Below are positions 33,447-41,575 of a DNA stretch of 64,000 nt, piece after piece. The DNA is taken from NCBI GenBank assembly GCA_017482385.1, contig JAFUNI010000017.1:87825-151824 (forward strand). Reading direction: 5' to 3'. Origin of the DNA: Oscillospiraceae bacterium (GTDB lineage Bacteria; Bacillota; Clostridia; Oscillospirales; Oscillospiraceae). Numbering within the stretch: position 1 is the stretch's first letter; each line of letters starts with the position of its first letter. The notes under the pieces are model-generated. The model saw nothing but the letters and a program-made list of their open reading frames with translations, searched no databases and was not told the origin of the DNA. A program made the position numbers and the translations under genes.

Positions 33447-33713
33447 ATGATTCTGAAGGAAAAGAAGACCCAGGTCATCCTGGAGAACGCAACCCACGAA
33501 GGCGATACCGGTAGCCCCGAAGTACAGGTCGCTATCCTGACTGCCCGTATCAACGAGCTGACCGATCACCTGCGTACTCACAAGCACGACAACCACTCCC
33601 GTCGTGGTCTGCTGATGATGGTTGGTAAGCGCCGCAAGATGCTGGACTATCTGGCAAAGAAGGATATCAACCGTTACCGTGCTCTGATTGCCAAGCTGGG
33701 TATCCGTAAGTAA
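33447..33713 (+). CDS. rpsO: 30S ribosomal protein S15
   Basis: An 88-residue primary 16S rRNA-binding protein. It contains the family blocks [22 protein letters not shown]-type [17 protein letters not shown] and [12 protein letters not shown]. The ATG is the second in-frame candidate, preceded by AGGTGG (33433-33438) 8 bases away. A perfect terminator follows, and pnp lies downstream, the standard rpsO-pnp pairing. Confidence 0.97.
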   Translation: MILKEKKTQVILENATHEGDTGSPEVQVAILTARINELTDHLRTHKHDNHSRRGLLMMVGKRRKMLDYLAKKDINRYRALIAKLGIRK

Positions 33714-33715
33714 GA

Positions 33716-33750
33716 CAAAAGAAGGGCGACGGATACCGTCGCCCTTCTTT
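33716..33750 (+). terminator. rpsO: rpsO terminator
   Basis: A stem of about 16 bases, AAAGAAGGGCGACGG and its complement, with T-run. Confidence 0.88.
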
Positions 33751-33854
33751 TACAGCGGATCTTTTTCGCCGGATTCGCCCGATAACCGCTTCGAAATACA
33801 CAAAGTATGTCTTCAGCGGCCATCGAACGACCCGACGAAAAATCTTTCGCTGTA
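33751..33854 (+). ncRNA. candidate structured RNA element between rpsO and pnp
   Basis: The 104-base stretch closes on itself. TACAGCG (33751-33757) pairs with CGCTGTA (33848-33854), TTTTTCG (33762-33768) with CGAAAAA (33836-33842), CGAT with ATCG, CCGCT (33786-33790) with AGCGG (33815-33819), and ATAC with GTAT at the tip. It has no start codon or ribosome binding site. It could be a pnp leader domain, an independent RNA or a mobile palindromic element; the sequence alone does not decide. Confidence 0.5.
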
Positions 33855-33880
33855 AGCAAATCCACAAACAATAAGCAATA

Positions 33881-33946
33881 GGGAGAATTTTAGCAGTTGA
33901 AAGAGCTGTTGAAGCATCGACAGTTGTTTCAAGTGCTAAACCTCCC
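33881..33946 (+). promoter_or_regulatory. pnp: long hairpin in the pnp leader
   Basis: GGGAG (33881) pairs with CTCCC (33942-33946). A 14-base arm at 33889-33902 pairs with 33927-33940 with a single mismatch. CTGTTG pairs with CGACAG around AAGCAT at the tip. It ends 14 bases before the pnp ribosome binding site. In E. coli a comparable duplex is cut by RNase III to allow PNPase autocontrol; the same logic is inferred here. Confidence 0.65.
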
Positions 33947-33975
33947 GAACACACAACACTAAGGAGGTTACACAA

Positions 33976-36102
33976 ATGATTACCAAAAAGCAGTTTCCCA
34001 ATCACAAGGTTTTCGAAATGGAAATCGGCGGCCGTCCCTTTACCGTTGAGACCGGTAAGGTGGCAGAGCTGGCCAACGCAGAGTGCATCTGCCGCTACGG
34101 TGATACCGTGGTGCTGACCACCTGCACCTGCAACCCCATCCCCAAGTCCGGCATCGACTACTTCCCTCTGACCATCGAGTTTGAAGAGAGAATGTACTCC
34201 GTAGGCCGCATCCCCGGTTCTTTCAACCGCCGCGAGGGCAAGCCCTCCGATCGCGGCATTCTGAACAGCCGTATCATCGACCGTCCTATGCGTCCTCTCT
34301 TTGACGAGGAGCTGCGTAACGATACCGTCGTTACCTGCACCGTGTTCGCTAACGACCACGACAACCCCGTTGAGATCGTAGCATCCCTGGGCGCATCCAT
34401 CGCCATCGCGTCAAGCGATGTGCCCTGGAACGGACCTGTTGCTACCACCAATGTTGCCCACCTGGGTGACAAGTATATCGTAAACCCCTCTGCTGATGAG
34501 CGTGAGGCTTGCGACTGCTTCGTGTGCATTGCATCCACCTTCGAGAAGGTGGTCATGATCGAGACCGAGGCCAACGAGGCTCCGGAGCCCATCGTGCTGG
34601 AGTGTATCCGCATTGCTCACGAGACCAATATGGAGATCGTGAAGTTCATTAACTCCATCGTAGACGAGATCGGCAAGCCCAAGTTTACCTTCGAGAAGGC
34701 TGCTGTGAACCACGACCTGCTGGACGACCTGTGCGAGTACGGTATGAATCAGATCGAGTATGCTCTGGACACCGACGACAAGAACGTCCGTGAGGAGCGC
34801 CTCACCGCTGCCCGTCTGGACTTTGCAGACAAGTTCGCTGAAAAGTATGAGGACTTCGAGGAGCATATCGAGGTTTGCCTGTACAAGATGCAGAAGAAGG
34901 TCGTTAAGAAGTGGCTGCTGGCCGGCAAGCGTGTTGACGGCCGTGGCATGGACGAGATCCGCCCCTTGAGCGCCGAAGTCGGCCTGCTGCCCCGTGTACA
35001 CGGCAGCGGTCTGTTCAGCCGTGGTCAGACCCAGGTTCTGTCCATCTGCACTCTGAACACCCTGTCCGCCGCTCAGAAGCTGGACACCATCTACCCCGAG
35101 GAAAATCGCCGCTATATCCACCACTACAACTTCCCCGCCTACTCCACCGGCGAGGCAAGAGCTGCCCGCTCCACCTCCCGTCGTGAGATCGGTCACGGCG
35201 CACTGGCTGAGAAGGCATTGCTCCCCGTGATCCCCTCCGTTGAGGAGTTCCCCTACGCTATCCGTGTGGTTTCCGAGGTTCTTAGCTCCAACGGTTCTAC
35301 TTCCCAGGGCTCTATCTGTGGTTCTACCCTGGCTCTGATGGATGCCGGCGTGCCCATCAAGCGCCCCGTTGCAGGTATTTCCTGCGGTCTGATCTCCGAC
35401 CAGGAGACCGGCGAGTGGAGAACCTTCACCGATATCCAGGGTGTTGAGGACTTCCACGGCGAAATGGACTTCAAGGTTGCCGGTACTACCGAGGGTATCA
35501 CCGCTATCCAGATGGACCTGAAGAACAAGGGTCTGACTATGGAGATCATCGCTGACGCTCTGGAGCGCTGCCGTAAGGCTCGCCTGGAGATCCTGGACGG
35601 CATTATGCTGCCCTGTATCGCTGAGCCCCGTGCTGAGGTCTCCGAGTACGCTCCCAAGATGCTGAGCCTGAAGATTCCCGTGGACAAGATCCGCGAGGTC
35701 ATCGGCACCGGCGGCAAGACCATTCAGAAGATCTGCGCTGATACCGGCGCAAAGGTGGACATCGACGACGATGGCTCCGTCTTTATCTCCGCTGTAGACG
35801 CTGCTGCTGCCTACGCTGCCAAGAAGATGGTTGACGACATCTGCTTCGTTCCCGAGGAGGGCAAGCTCTACTACGGTAAGGTCGTCCGCATCCTGCCCAT
35901 CGGTGCTTTCGTTGAGATCGCGCCCGGACACGATGGCATGGTTCACATCTCCAAGCTGGAGAACCGCCGCGTTGAGAAGGTTGAGGATGTGCTGAACCTG
36001 GGCGATATGACTTGGGTCAAGTTCATGGGCTTCGATGAGAAGGGCCGTGCAAACTTCAGCCGCAAGGACGCTCTGAACGAGATGGCCAACAACGAACAGT
36101 AA
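33976..36102 (+). CDS. pnp: polyribonucleotide nucleotidyltransferase (PNPase)
   Basis: Phosphorolytic 3'-5' exoribonuclease of RNA decay. The 708-residue protein has two RNase PH domains. The first has RPMRPLF, and the second contains VDGRGMDEIRPL, SRGQTQVL and the active-site region GDMDFKVAGT-type EMDFKVAGTTEGIT. A KH domain (KIPVDKIREVIGTGGKTIQKI, about 555-575) and an S1 domain (YYGKVVRILPIGAFVEI) follow. AAGGAGG precedes the ATG by 8 bases. It is preceded by two leader structures and ends at a strong terminator. Confidence 0.97.
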   Translation: MITKKQFPNHKVFEMEIGGRPFTVETGKVAELANAECICRYGDTVVLTTCTCNPIPKSGIDYFPLTIEFEERMYSVGRIPGSFNRREGKPSDRGILNSRIIDRPMRPLFDEELRNDTVVTCTVFANDHDNPVEIVASLGASIAIASSDVPWNGPVATTNVAHLGDKYIVNPSADEREACDCFVCIASTFEKVVMIETEANEAPEPIVLECIRIAHETNMEIVKFINSIVDEIGKPKFTFEKAAVNHDLLDDLCEYGMNQIEYALDTDDKNVREERLTAARLDFADKFAEKYEDFEEHIEVCLYKMQKKVVKKWLLAGKRVDGRGMDEIRPLSAEVGLLPRVHGSGLFSRGQTQVLSICTLNTLSAAQKLDTIYPEENRRYIHHYNFPAYSTGEARAARSTSRREIGHGALAEKALLPVIPSVEEFPYAIRVVSEVLSSNGSTSQGSICGSTLALMDAGVPIKRPVAGISCGLISDQETGEWRTFTDIQGVEDFHGEMDFKVAGTTEGITAIQMDLKNKGLTMEIIADALERCRKARLEILDGIMLPCIAEPRAEVSEYAPKMLSLKIPVDKIREVIGTGGKTIQKICADTGAKVDIDDDGSVFISAVDAAAAYAAKKMVDDICFVPEEGKLYYGKVVRILPIGAFVEIAPGHDGMVHISKLENRRVEKVEDVLNLGDMTWVKFMGFDEKGRANFSRKDALNEMANNEQ

Positions 36103-36106
36103 TAAC

Positions 36107-36146
36107 AAAAAAGGACTTGTGTCTGACAATGACACAAGTCCTTTTT
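36107..36146 (+). terminator. pnp: pnp terminator
   Basis: AAAAAGGACTTGTGTC and GACACAAGTCCTTTTT around a 7-base loop. Confidence 0.9.
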
Positions 36147-36151
36147 GTTGT

Positions 36152-36185
36152 TTCGTAGGGGAGGGATATGATCCCTCCCCTGCGA
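36152..36185. repeat. dispersed repeat family, single-hairpin copy 3
   Basis: CGTAGGGGAGGGAT and ATCCCTCCCCTGCG form one hairpin. It is a half element of the family at 14992, 22361 and 54301. Confidence 0.78.
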
Positions 36186-36193
36186 TTTAATAA

Positions 36194-37024
36194 TTATCTG
36201 TCCTGGGGCAGGGTGTTGTTGCGGTACTGGGTGGGGGTCATAGCAAAATGCCGCTTAAAGGCCCGGGAGAAGTGAGCCGGGTCATAAAACCCTGCGTCCT
36301 CTGCGATCTCCACGATGCTTCGGTCACTTCTGTCCAGCAGCTGCCGGGCATATTCCATGCGAATATCGTTGATGTACTGATGGGGTGTCTGGGCGGTTTT
36401 CAGCTTGAATGCCCGGATGAAATGGGTGGGGTGCAGGTGGCATACCTCCGCCAGTTCCTCTATGGTAAGATTTCGCCGGAAATTTTCGTTGATGTAGGAC
36501 AGCACATTGCGGATTTCCTCGCCCCGGTCGTCGTTGACGATCTGGGTGTGTTTGCCTGCCAGCCGGATGTATTCGGCAATCAGCTCCAAAATGATCGCCT
36601 TTACCCGCAGGCGGCTGTAGATATCCCAATTTTGGCACAGATCGGCAAATTCCCGGAACAGCTCCGTCACCCGGGGGGTGTTGGAGGCGTTCACCCGGTG
36701 CTGCACATTTAAGGGGCTCAGCAGATCACTGGAGGGGTAAAGGTCAAAGTGCATCCAGTATTTTTCCATAGGCTTGTCCGGGAAATTGTGGTATTTGTGT
36801 GGCACATCGGCAGGAATGAAAAACCAATCCCCGGGCCGGGCAGTGTAGTCCACCCCGTCGATGCTGATTTCAAAAGTGCCCCCTACCACAAAATAGAATT
36901 TGTTTTGGCAAAAGGTGTGATTTCCCTCATACCGCCAATCGGTTCCCAGCCTGGGGGCATAATGGCCGCCTTGCCGGTAAATGGCATTCAAATTCAAAAA
37001 ATCAAAGTTCTGCAACTGTTTCAT
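36194..37024 (-). CDS. AraC-family transcriptional regulator
   Basis: A 276-residue regulator with an N-terminal cupin ligand domain (about 35-110; VVGGTFEISIDGVDY and RPGDWFFIPADVPHKYHN). The C-terminal double helix-turn-helix (about 175-272) has LTIEELAEVCHLHPTHFIRAFK and SIVEIAEDAGFYDPAHFSRAFKRH. It probably senses a sugar or related small molecule. It is divergent from the creatininase/glycosidase operon, which it likely activates through ACAAGGAWATGT sites in the shared gap. The ligand is unknown. Confidence 0.88.
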   Translation of the reverse strand: MKQLQNFDFLNLNAIYRQGGHYAPRLGTDWRYEGNHTFCQNKFYFVVGGTFEISIDGVDYTARPGDWFFIPADVPHKYHNFPDKPMEKYWMHFDLYPSSDLLSPLNVQHRVNASNTPRVTELFREFADLCQNWDIYSRLRVKAIILELIAEYIRLAGKHTQIVNDDRGEEIRNVLSYINENFRRNLTIEELAEVCHLHPTHFIRAFKLKTAQTPHQYINDIRMEYARQLLDRSDRSIVEIAEDAGFYDPAHFSRAFKRHFAMTPTQYRNNTLPQDR

Positions 37025-37049
37025 ATTGCACCTTCAATGCTAATTTTGT

Positions 37050-37131
37050 ACAAGGATATGTTAAAGCTGTACCTTGCTTTTTTATTGTAGCAAAGGGATA
37101 ATAAAATTGCAATATCATGACAAGGAAATGT
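37050..37131 (+). promoter_or_regulatory. candidate AraC-type operators and promoter in the divergent gap
   Basis: ACAAGGATATGT (37050-37061) and ACAAGGAAATGT (37120-37131) are direct repeats with one difference, 70 bases apart (about seven helical turns). Between them is a plus-strand promoter, TTGCTT (37074-37079), 17-base spacer, GATAAT (37097-37102). Directly repeated half-sites are typical of AraC proteins. Confidence 0.6.
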
Positions 37132-37153
37132 CAATAAAAAAGGAGAAACAAAG

Positions 37154-37921
37154 ATGGAAACAAGAAGCTTTCAGATGGAGTTTGCCTATCCCAAGGAGAT
37201 GGAGATCGCCAAGAAAGAGCGCTGGCCTATTCTGATCCCCATCGGCACCATGGAGTACCATTCCACCATCTGCCCCTACGGCTGTGACAGCTTGGTATCC
37301 ATGGGCATCGCCCGTGAGATCGCCAAGGAGCTGGACTGTGTGATCATGCCTCCCGTGTGGTACGGCGTTGCCAGTTATGCTGTAGGCGGCCCGGAGACCG
37401 GCACGATCCAGGTGGACTGCGACAGCTTTGAGCAGTATGTCTATATGATCCTGAAGTCCCTGTTTTTGGCGGGCTTTAACCGGAACATTTATATGATCGT
37501 TGCTCACCAGACTGAGGACTACAACCCCTTGGAGCTGGCTTGTATGAAGGCAGCCCGGAAGCTGGTCTTTGAGTACCTGGACGATACCAAGGGCTATGGC
37601 TGGTGGGGCAAGAATGAGAACAAGGCATTCTACCAGCAGATGTCCGCTGAGGATAACCCCTGGAACTGGGTCAAGACTATTCGTAGCTTCTCCGCCAATG
37701 CCAAGGCTATCTATGGCGGCGGCGACCACGCAGGCAAGGTGGAGTGCTCTGTGATGGAGTACCTGTACCCCGGTTCTATCAAGATGGAGCGCCTGTGTGA
37801 GACCGACGACTGGTTTGCCCAGGCATCGGCAGAGATGAGCGTGGAGCTGGGCGAAAAGCGCGTTGCCCAGTCCGTTGCTGACTATGTAGCAGAAATAAAA
37901 GCCCAAAAGGGTATGAAATAA
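37154..37921 (+). CDS. creatininase-family metal hydrolase, paralogue A
   Basis: A 255-residue protein of the creatininase/formamide hydrolase family (amide or cyclic amide hydrolysis). E34, H36 and D45 in IGTMEYHSTICPYGCD match the positions of the metal ligands E34, H36 and D45 of Pseudomonas creatininase. The next motif, usually NGHGGN or GHYEN, reads VAHQTEDYN (H118, E121), and the late HAGE-type motif reads DHAGKVECS. True creatininase activity is therefore not assured. AAAGGAG precedes the ATG. A close paralogue follows 10 bases later. Confidence 0.8.
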   Translation: METRSFQMEFAYPKEMEIAKKERWPILIPIGTMEYHSTICPYGCDSLVSMGIAREIAKELDCVIMPPVWYGVASYAVGGPETGTIQVDCDSFEQYVYMILKSLFLAGFNRNIYMIVAHQTEDYNPLELACMKAARKLVFEYLDDTKGYGWWGKNENKAFYQQMSAEDNPWNWVKTIRSFSANAKAIYGGGDHAGKVECSVMEYLYPGSIKMERLCETDDWFAQASAEMSVELGEKRVAQSVADYVAEIKAQKGMK

Positions 37922-37931
37922 GGAGGTTACT

Positions 37932-38705
37932 ATGGCAACAAGAAGTTTTGATATGGCATACTCCTATCCCAAGGAGATGGAAATTGCCAAGAAAGAGCGC
38001 TGGCCCATTCTGATCCCCGTGGGCACCATGGAGTACCACTCCACCATCTGCCCCTACGGCTGTGATGCGCTGGTATCCCAGGGCTTTATCCGGGAGATGG
38101 CTAAGAAGATCGACTGCGTGGTAATGCCCACCATTTGGTACGGCGTTGCCAGCTATGCCGTTGGCGGCCCGGAGACCGGCACGATCCATGTGGATTGCGA
38201 CACCTTCGAGCAGTACATTTACAGTATTTTGAAGTCCCTGTTCCTGGCGGGCTTTAACCGGAATATCTATATGGTCATTGCCCACCAGACCGAGGACTAT
38301 AACCCCATGCAGCTGGCCTGTATGAAGGCAGCCCGGAAGCTGGTCTTTGAGTACTTAGACAATACCAAGGGCTATGGCTGGTGGGGCAAGAACGAGAACA
38401 AGGCATTCTACCAGCAGATGTCCGCCGAGGACAATCCCTGGAACTGGGTCAAGACCATCCGGGTTGCCACCAATGCCCCCGAGGCCCTCAAGAAGCACGG
38501 CCCCGGCGGCCATGCCGATGCAGGCGAGTGCTCTATGCTGGAGTACCTGTATCCCGGCACTATCAAATTGGAGCGGCTGTGTGAAACCGATGACTGGTTT
38601 GCCCAGGATGCTGACCAGATGACCATAGAAAGAGGCCGGGATTACTGCGAGGAATCCATCGACAACTACATCAAGGAAATCAACGCCCAGCGGGGCATCC
38701 GGTAA
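37932..38705 (+). CDS. creatininase-family metal hydrolase, paralogue B
   Basis: A 257-residue tandem paralogue of the preceding gene; most of residues 11-175 are identical or conservatively changed, including E34, H36, D45 and AHQTEDYN. It differs mainly near residues 176-200, where it reads ATNAPEALKKHGPGGHAD in place of SFSANAKAIYGGGDHAG. This is close to the substrate loop, so the pair may form a hetero-oligomer or handle two related substrates. TAAGGAGG precedes the ATG. The operon continues with a glycosidase-like gene. Confidence 0.8.
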   Translation: MATRSFDMAYSYPKEMEIAKKERWPILIPVGTMEYHSTICPYGCDALVSQGFIREMAKKIDCVVMPTIWYGVASYAVGGPETGTIHVDCDTFEQYIYSILKSLFLAGFNRNIYMVIAHQTEDYNPMQLACMKAARKLVFEYLDNTKGYGWWGKNENKAFYQQMSAEDNPWNWVKTIRVATNAPEALKKHGPGGHADAGECSMLEYLYPGTIKLERLCETDDWFAQDADQMTIERGRDYCEESIDNYIKEINAQRGIR

Positions 38706-38729
38706 ACCCAATATTGAAAGGAGTTTGTT

Positions 38730-40841
38730 ATGACCATCGAGAAAAGATACGAGTTTAAGAAGGAATTGATGCAGATCCACAAGCCCGATCTGCGTGACCC
38801 CAAGCGTACGCCCAAGGATAATGAGTTTGTATTCACCGACGGCACTGTGGTGCTGCTGCCTCCTATGGCAGATGCCACCGTGACCCAGGGCGCTCGTGAC
38901 TTTGAGCAGTTTATGTACACCTCCATGGGCGTTGCCGTGCTGGTGTCTAAGAATCCTGTCCCCGGCGCCAAGACCGTGAAGATCGTGCTGAATCAAAACA
39001 TCGGCGCAGCTTCCGGTTATATGGGCTACCGGATCACCATTGAGAAGGATGCGATTCTGCTGGAAGGCTATGATAGCCGTGGCGTTGCTCAGGGCCTGTA
39101 CTTTATGGAAGACCTGATGGGTGTCCGCCGTGCGCCTTACCTGAAGCAGGAAGTCATTGCCCGTAAGGCTGTGTTCGAGGAACGGACCTCCCAGTCTCCT
39201 TTCGGTATGTTCCAGTGGAACGACGAGGCCTTTGCCCATATGGCCCATATGGGTATGGACACCATCGCACTGTGGCTCAACGGCCCCAATAAGGACCATT
39301 TCGATAATTTCATTGACATCAACGCTCTGGCTGAGCGGGCAGAGAAGTACGGCATTGACCTGCGGTTTGGTCTGTATGCCAAGCACAATGTCCACCCCGA
39401 TGATCCCGGCGCTGAGGAGTTCTATGAGAATCTGTATGGCCCGTTGCTGGATGCTTGCCCCAAGTTCAAGGGTTTCGGCCTGGTGGGCGAAGCTACCGAG
39501 TTTCACAGTAAAGATCCCAAGGCCGGCAAAGCGCCCCGCCTGATGAACTTTGTGGACAATATCCCAACCGGTAAGTGCACTCCCGGCTGGTGGCCCTGCT
39601 ATGACTATGCTGAGTGGGTATCTCTGATCCACAAGGTCGCCAAGCGCCACTGCCCCGATATCCAGCTTCAGTTCTCTACCTATAACTGGGGTTATGCCCC
39701 CGAGGAGGACCGTATTGCCCTCATCGATCGCCTGCCCACCGACATTACCGTCCAGGCTACCTGGGATATGTTCGAGCAGCGGCAGATGGGCGATTCCATC
39801 CAGGACGGCGTTGACTACTCTTTGAATTTTGTCGGTCCCGGTAAGTATTTTGTTTCTGAGGCTGAGGCTTGCAAGCGCCGCGGCATCCGCCTGTCTGCAA
39901 ACGCACAGGCATCTGCCCGTACCTGGGACTTCGGTATGATTCCCTACGAGCCCATGCCCTATCAGTGGATGAAGCGTTGGCAGGGTCTGGTGGAGGCTGC
40001 CGACAAGTGGGGTCTTACGTCCATTCTGGAGAACATCCATTACGGTTTCCATCCCTCCATTATGGTGGAACTGGAGAAGTTTATGTTCTTCACTCCCTAC
40101 GAGGGCGCTACACCCGAGCAGTGGCTGCTGAAGCTGATCGCAAGAGAGTACGGCGACGAGAATGTGGCTGCTGTTGACCTGGCTTTCCGCAAGTTCAGTG
40201 AAGCCATCAACTACTATCCCGCTACCAACGAAGACCAGTACGGCGGTTTCCGTACCGGCCCCTCCTTCCCCTTCTGGATGCAGGATCCCCGTGTTGGTTT
40301 GACACCTCTGCCCAACGGCGGCAGAAAGCCCGTCACCCGTCTGGGCGCCCACCAGTACTACTGGGCTTGGTACACCCCGGATATTGCAGGTCGTAACTCT
40401 CTGCCCGGTGTGCGTATCTATGACGAAATGGAGCTGCTTAACAAGTGCCGCGCCCTGCTCCGGGAGGGTATGGTCAGCCTGCTGACCATTGAGAACGAGA
40501 ACCGGAGTTTGGAGAAGCTGAAGGCGCTGACCACCTTTATGATCAACTCCTGCACCACCGTTATCAATATCAAGGAGTTCTACATTAAGCTACAGCAGCT
40601 GTCCATCATCGGCGACAAGGAAAAAGCTGCTAAGATTTTGGACGAGATCGAGGCTCTGCTCATTGCTGAGCGGAAGAACGCCGAGGATACCATCCCTGCC
40701 GTCCAGGCGGACAGCCGTTTGGGCTGGGAGGCTATGCAGGATTACCTGTGTGACGAGGAGGCTCTGCGCTGGAAGATGCGCCAGATCGACTACGAGCTGG
40801 AATTCGAGCTGCCCAAGTTCCGCAAGTCCAACTCTCTGTGA
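38730..40841 (+). CDS. glycoside-hydrolase-like protein (GH20/GH84-type architecture)
   Basis: A 703-residue cytoplasmic protein without signal peptide. Residues about 25-130 resemble the zincin-like N-terminal domain found before hexosaminidase/glucuronidase barrels (ASGYMGYRITIEKDAILLEGYDSRGVAQGLYFMEDL split over that region). A TIM-barrel-like region follows (about 145-480) with HMAHMGMDTIALWLNGP, GFGLVGEATEF with a candidate acid Glu, and QFSTYNWGYAPEEDRI. A helical C-terminus (about 540-700) completes it. No exact family or substrate is recognised. Its place between creatininase-like enzymes and an alpha/beta hydrolase suggests breakdown of an amide- or ester-bearing glycoside. Confidence 0.6.
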   Translation: MTIEKRYEFKKELMQIHKPDLRDPKRTPKDNEFVFTDGTVVLLPPMADATVTQGARDFEQFMYTSMGVAVLVSKNPVPGAKTVKIVLNQNIGAASGYMGYRITIEKDAILLEGYDSRGVAQGLYFMEDLMGVRRAPYLKQEVIARKAVFEERTSQSPFGMFQWNDEAFAHMAHMGMDTIALWLNGPNKDHFDNFIDINALAERAEKYGIDLRFGLYAKHNVHPDDPGAEEFYENLYGPLLDACPKFKGFGLVGEATEFHSKDPKAGKAPRLMNFVDNIPTGKCTPGWWPCYDYAEWVSLIHKVAKRHCPDIQLQFSTYNWGYAPEEDRIALIDRLPTDITVQATWDMFEQRQMGDSIQDGVDYSLNFVGPGKYFVSEAEACKRRGIRLSANAQASARTWDFGMIPYEPMPYQWMKRWQGLVEAADKWGLTSILENIHYGFHPSIMVELEKFMFFTPYEGATPEQWLLKLIAREYGDENVAAVDLAFRKFSEAINYYPATNEDQYGGFRTGPSFPFWMQDPRVGLTPLPNGGRKPVTRLGAHQYYWAWYTPDIAGRNSLPGVRIYDEMELLNKCRALLREGMVSLLTIENENRSLEKLKALTTFMINSCTTVINIKEFYIKLQQLSIIGDKEKAAKILDEIEALLIAERKNAEDTIPAVQADSRLGWEAMQDYLCDEEALRWKMRQIDYELEFELPKFRKSNSL

Positions 40842-40850
40842 GGTAAGAAA

Positions 40851-41537
40851 ATGTCGAAGACCTATGAGTATGTATTTAACGGCTACAATGCCTATGTGAC
40901 TGTTCCGGAAAATCCCAACGGTAAGTGGATCTGGAAAGCCGAGTACCGCACCGCCTTTAACAAGGCGGAGCTGGCGCTGATCGAACAGGGCTACACCCAT
41001 GTGTACTACGAGGTGCGTTTTCAGTACGGTTGCCCCAAGGTGCAGCGTTTGATGCACAACTTCCACCTGGATGTGATCGAAAGATTTAACCTGCAGAAAA
41101 AGTGCATTCTCATCGGCATGTCCGTGGGTGGCCTGTATTCCTTCAACTACACTTTGGCTTACCCTGAGTATGTGGAAAAGGTCTATCTGGATGCCCCGGC
41201 ACTGGATGTTTACGATGTGTACAGCCGTTTCACCGGAGAAGACGTTCAGTATTATGACAAAATGCTGGGATGCTACGGCCTGACCCGGGAAACTGTCAAA
41301 GACTTCAAGGATTTCCCCATATACAATCTGAAAGAATTCTTCGATCACAATATCCCGGTGCTTTTGGTGGCCGGCGATGCAGACCCAGTTTGCCGCCCGG
41401 AAAAGAACTATCAAGTTATGCTCCGGTATTGCGAAGAAAATAACATTCCCATCACCGTTCACATCAAGCCCGGCTGCGGACACCATCCCCACGGCCTGGA
41501 GGATATTACTCCCATTTTGAACTTTGTAAATGCATAA
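40851..41537 (+). CDS. alpha/beta hydrolase
   Basis: A 228-residue serine hydrolase. The nucleophile is in LIGMSVGGLYS (G-x-S-x-G, about residue 87), the acid is probably in LVAGDADPVCRPE, and the base in CGHHPHGLED. No secretion signal is seen, so it acts in the cytoplasm. It begins 10 bases after the glycosidase-like gene with GAGGTAAG and closes the AraC-controlled operon. An esterase step (such as removal of an acyl group from a sugar) is the simplest inference. Confidence 0.82.
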   Translation: MSKTYEYVFNGYNAYVTVPENPNGKWIWKAEYRTAFNKAELALIEQGYTHVYYEVRFQYGCPKVQRLMHNFHLDVIERFNLQKKCILIGMSVGGLYSFNYTLAYPEYVEKVYLDAPALDVYDVYSRFTGEDVQYYDKMLGCYGLTRETVKDFKDFPIYNLKEFFDHNIPVLLVAGDADPVCRPEKNYQVMLRYCEENNIPITVHIKPGCGHHPHGLEDITPILNFVNA

Positions 41538-41538
41538 G

Positions 41539-41575
41539 AACAGCCCCCGGTTCTCAGAACCGGGGGCTGTTCTTA
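41539..41575. terminator. bidirectional terminator
   Basis: AACAGCCCCCGGTTCT and AGAACCGGGGGCTGTT, 16 paired bases with T-rich flank, between the hydrolase gene and the convergent ABC permease gene. Confidence 0.9.
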
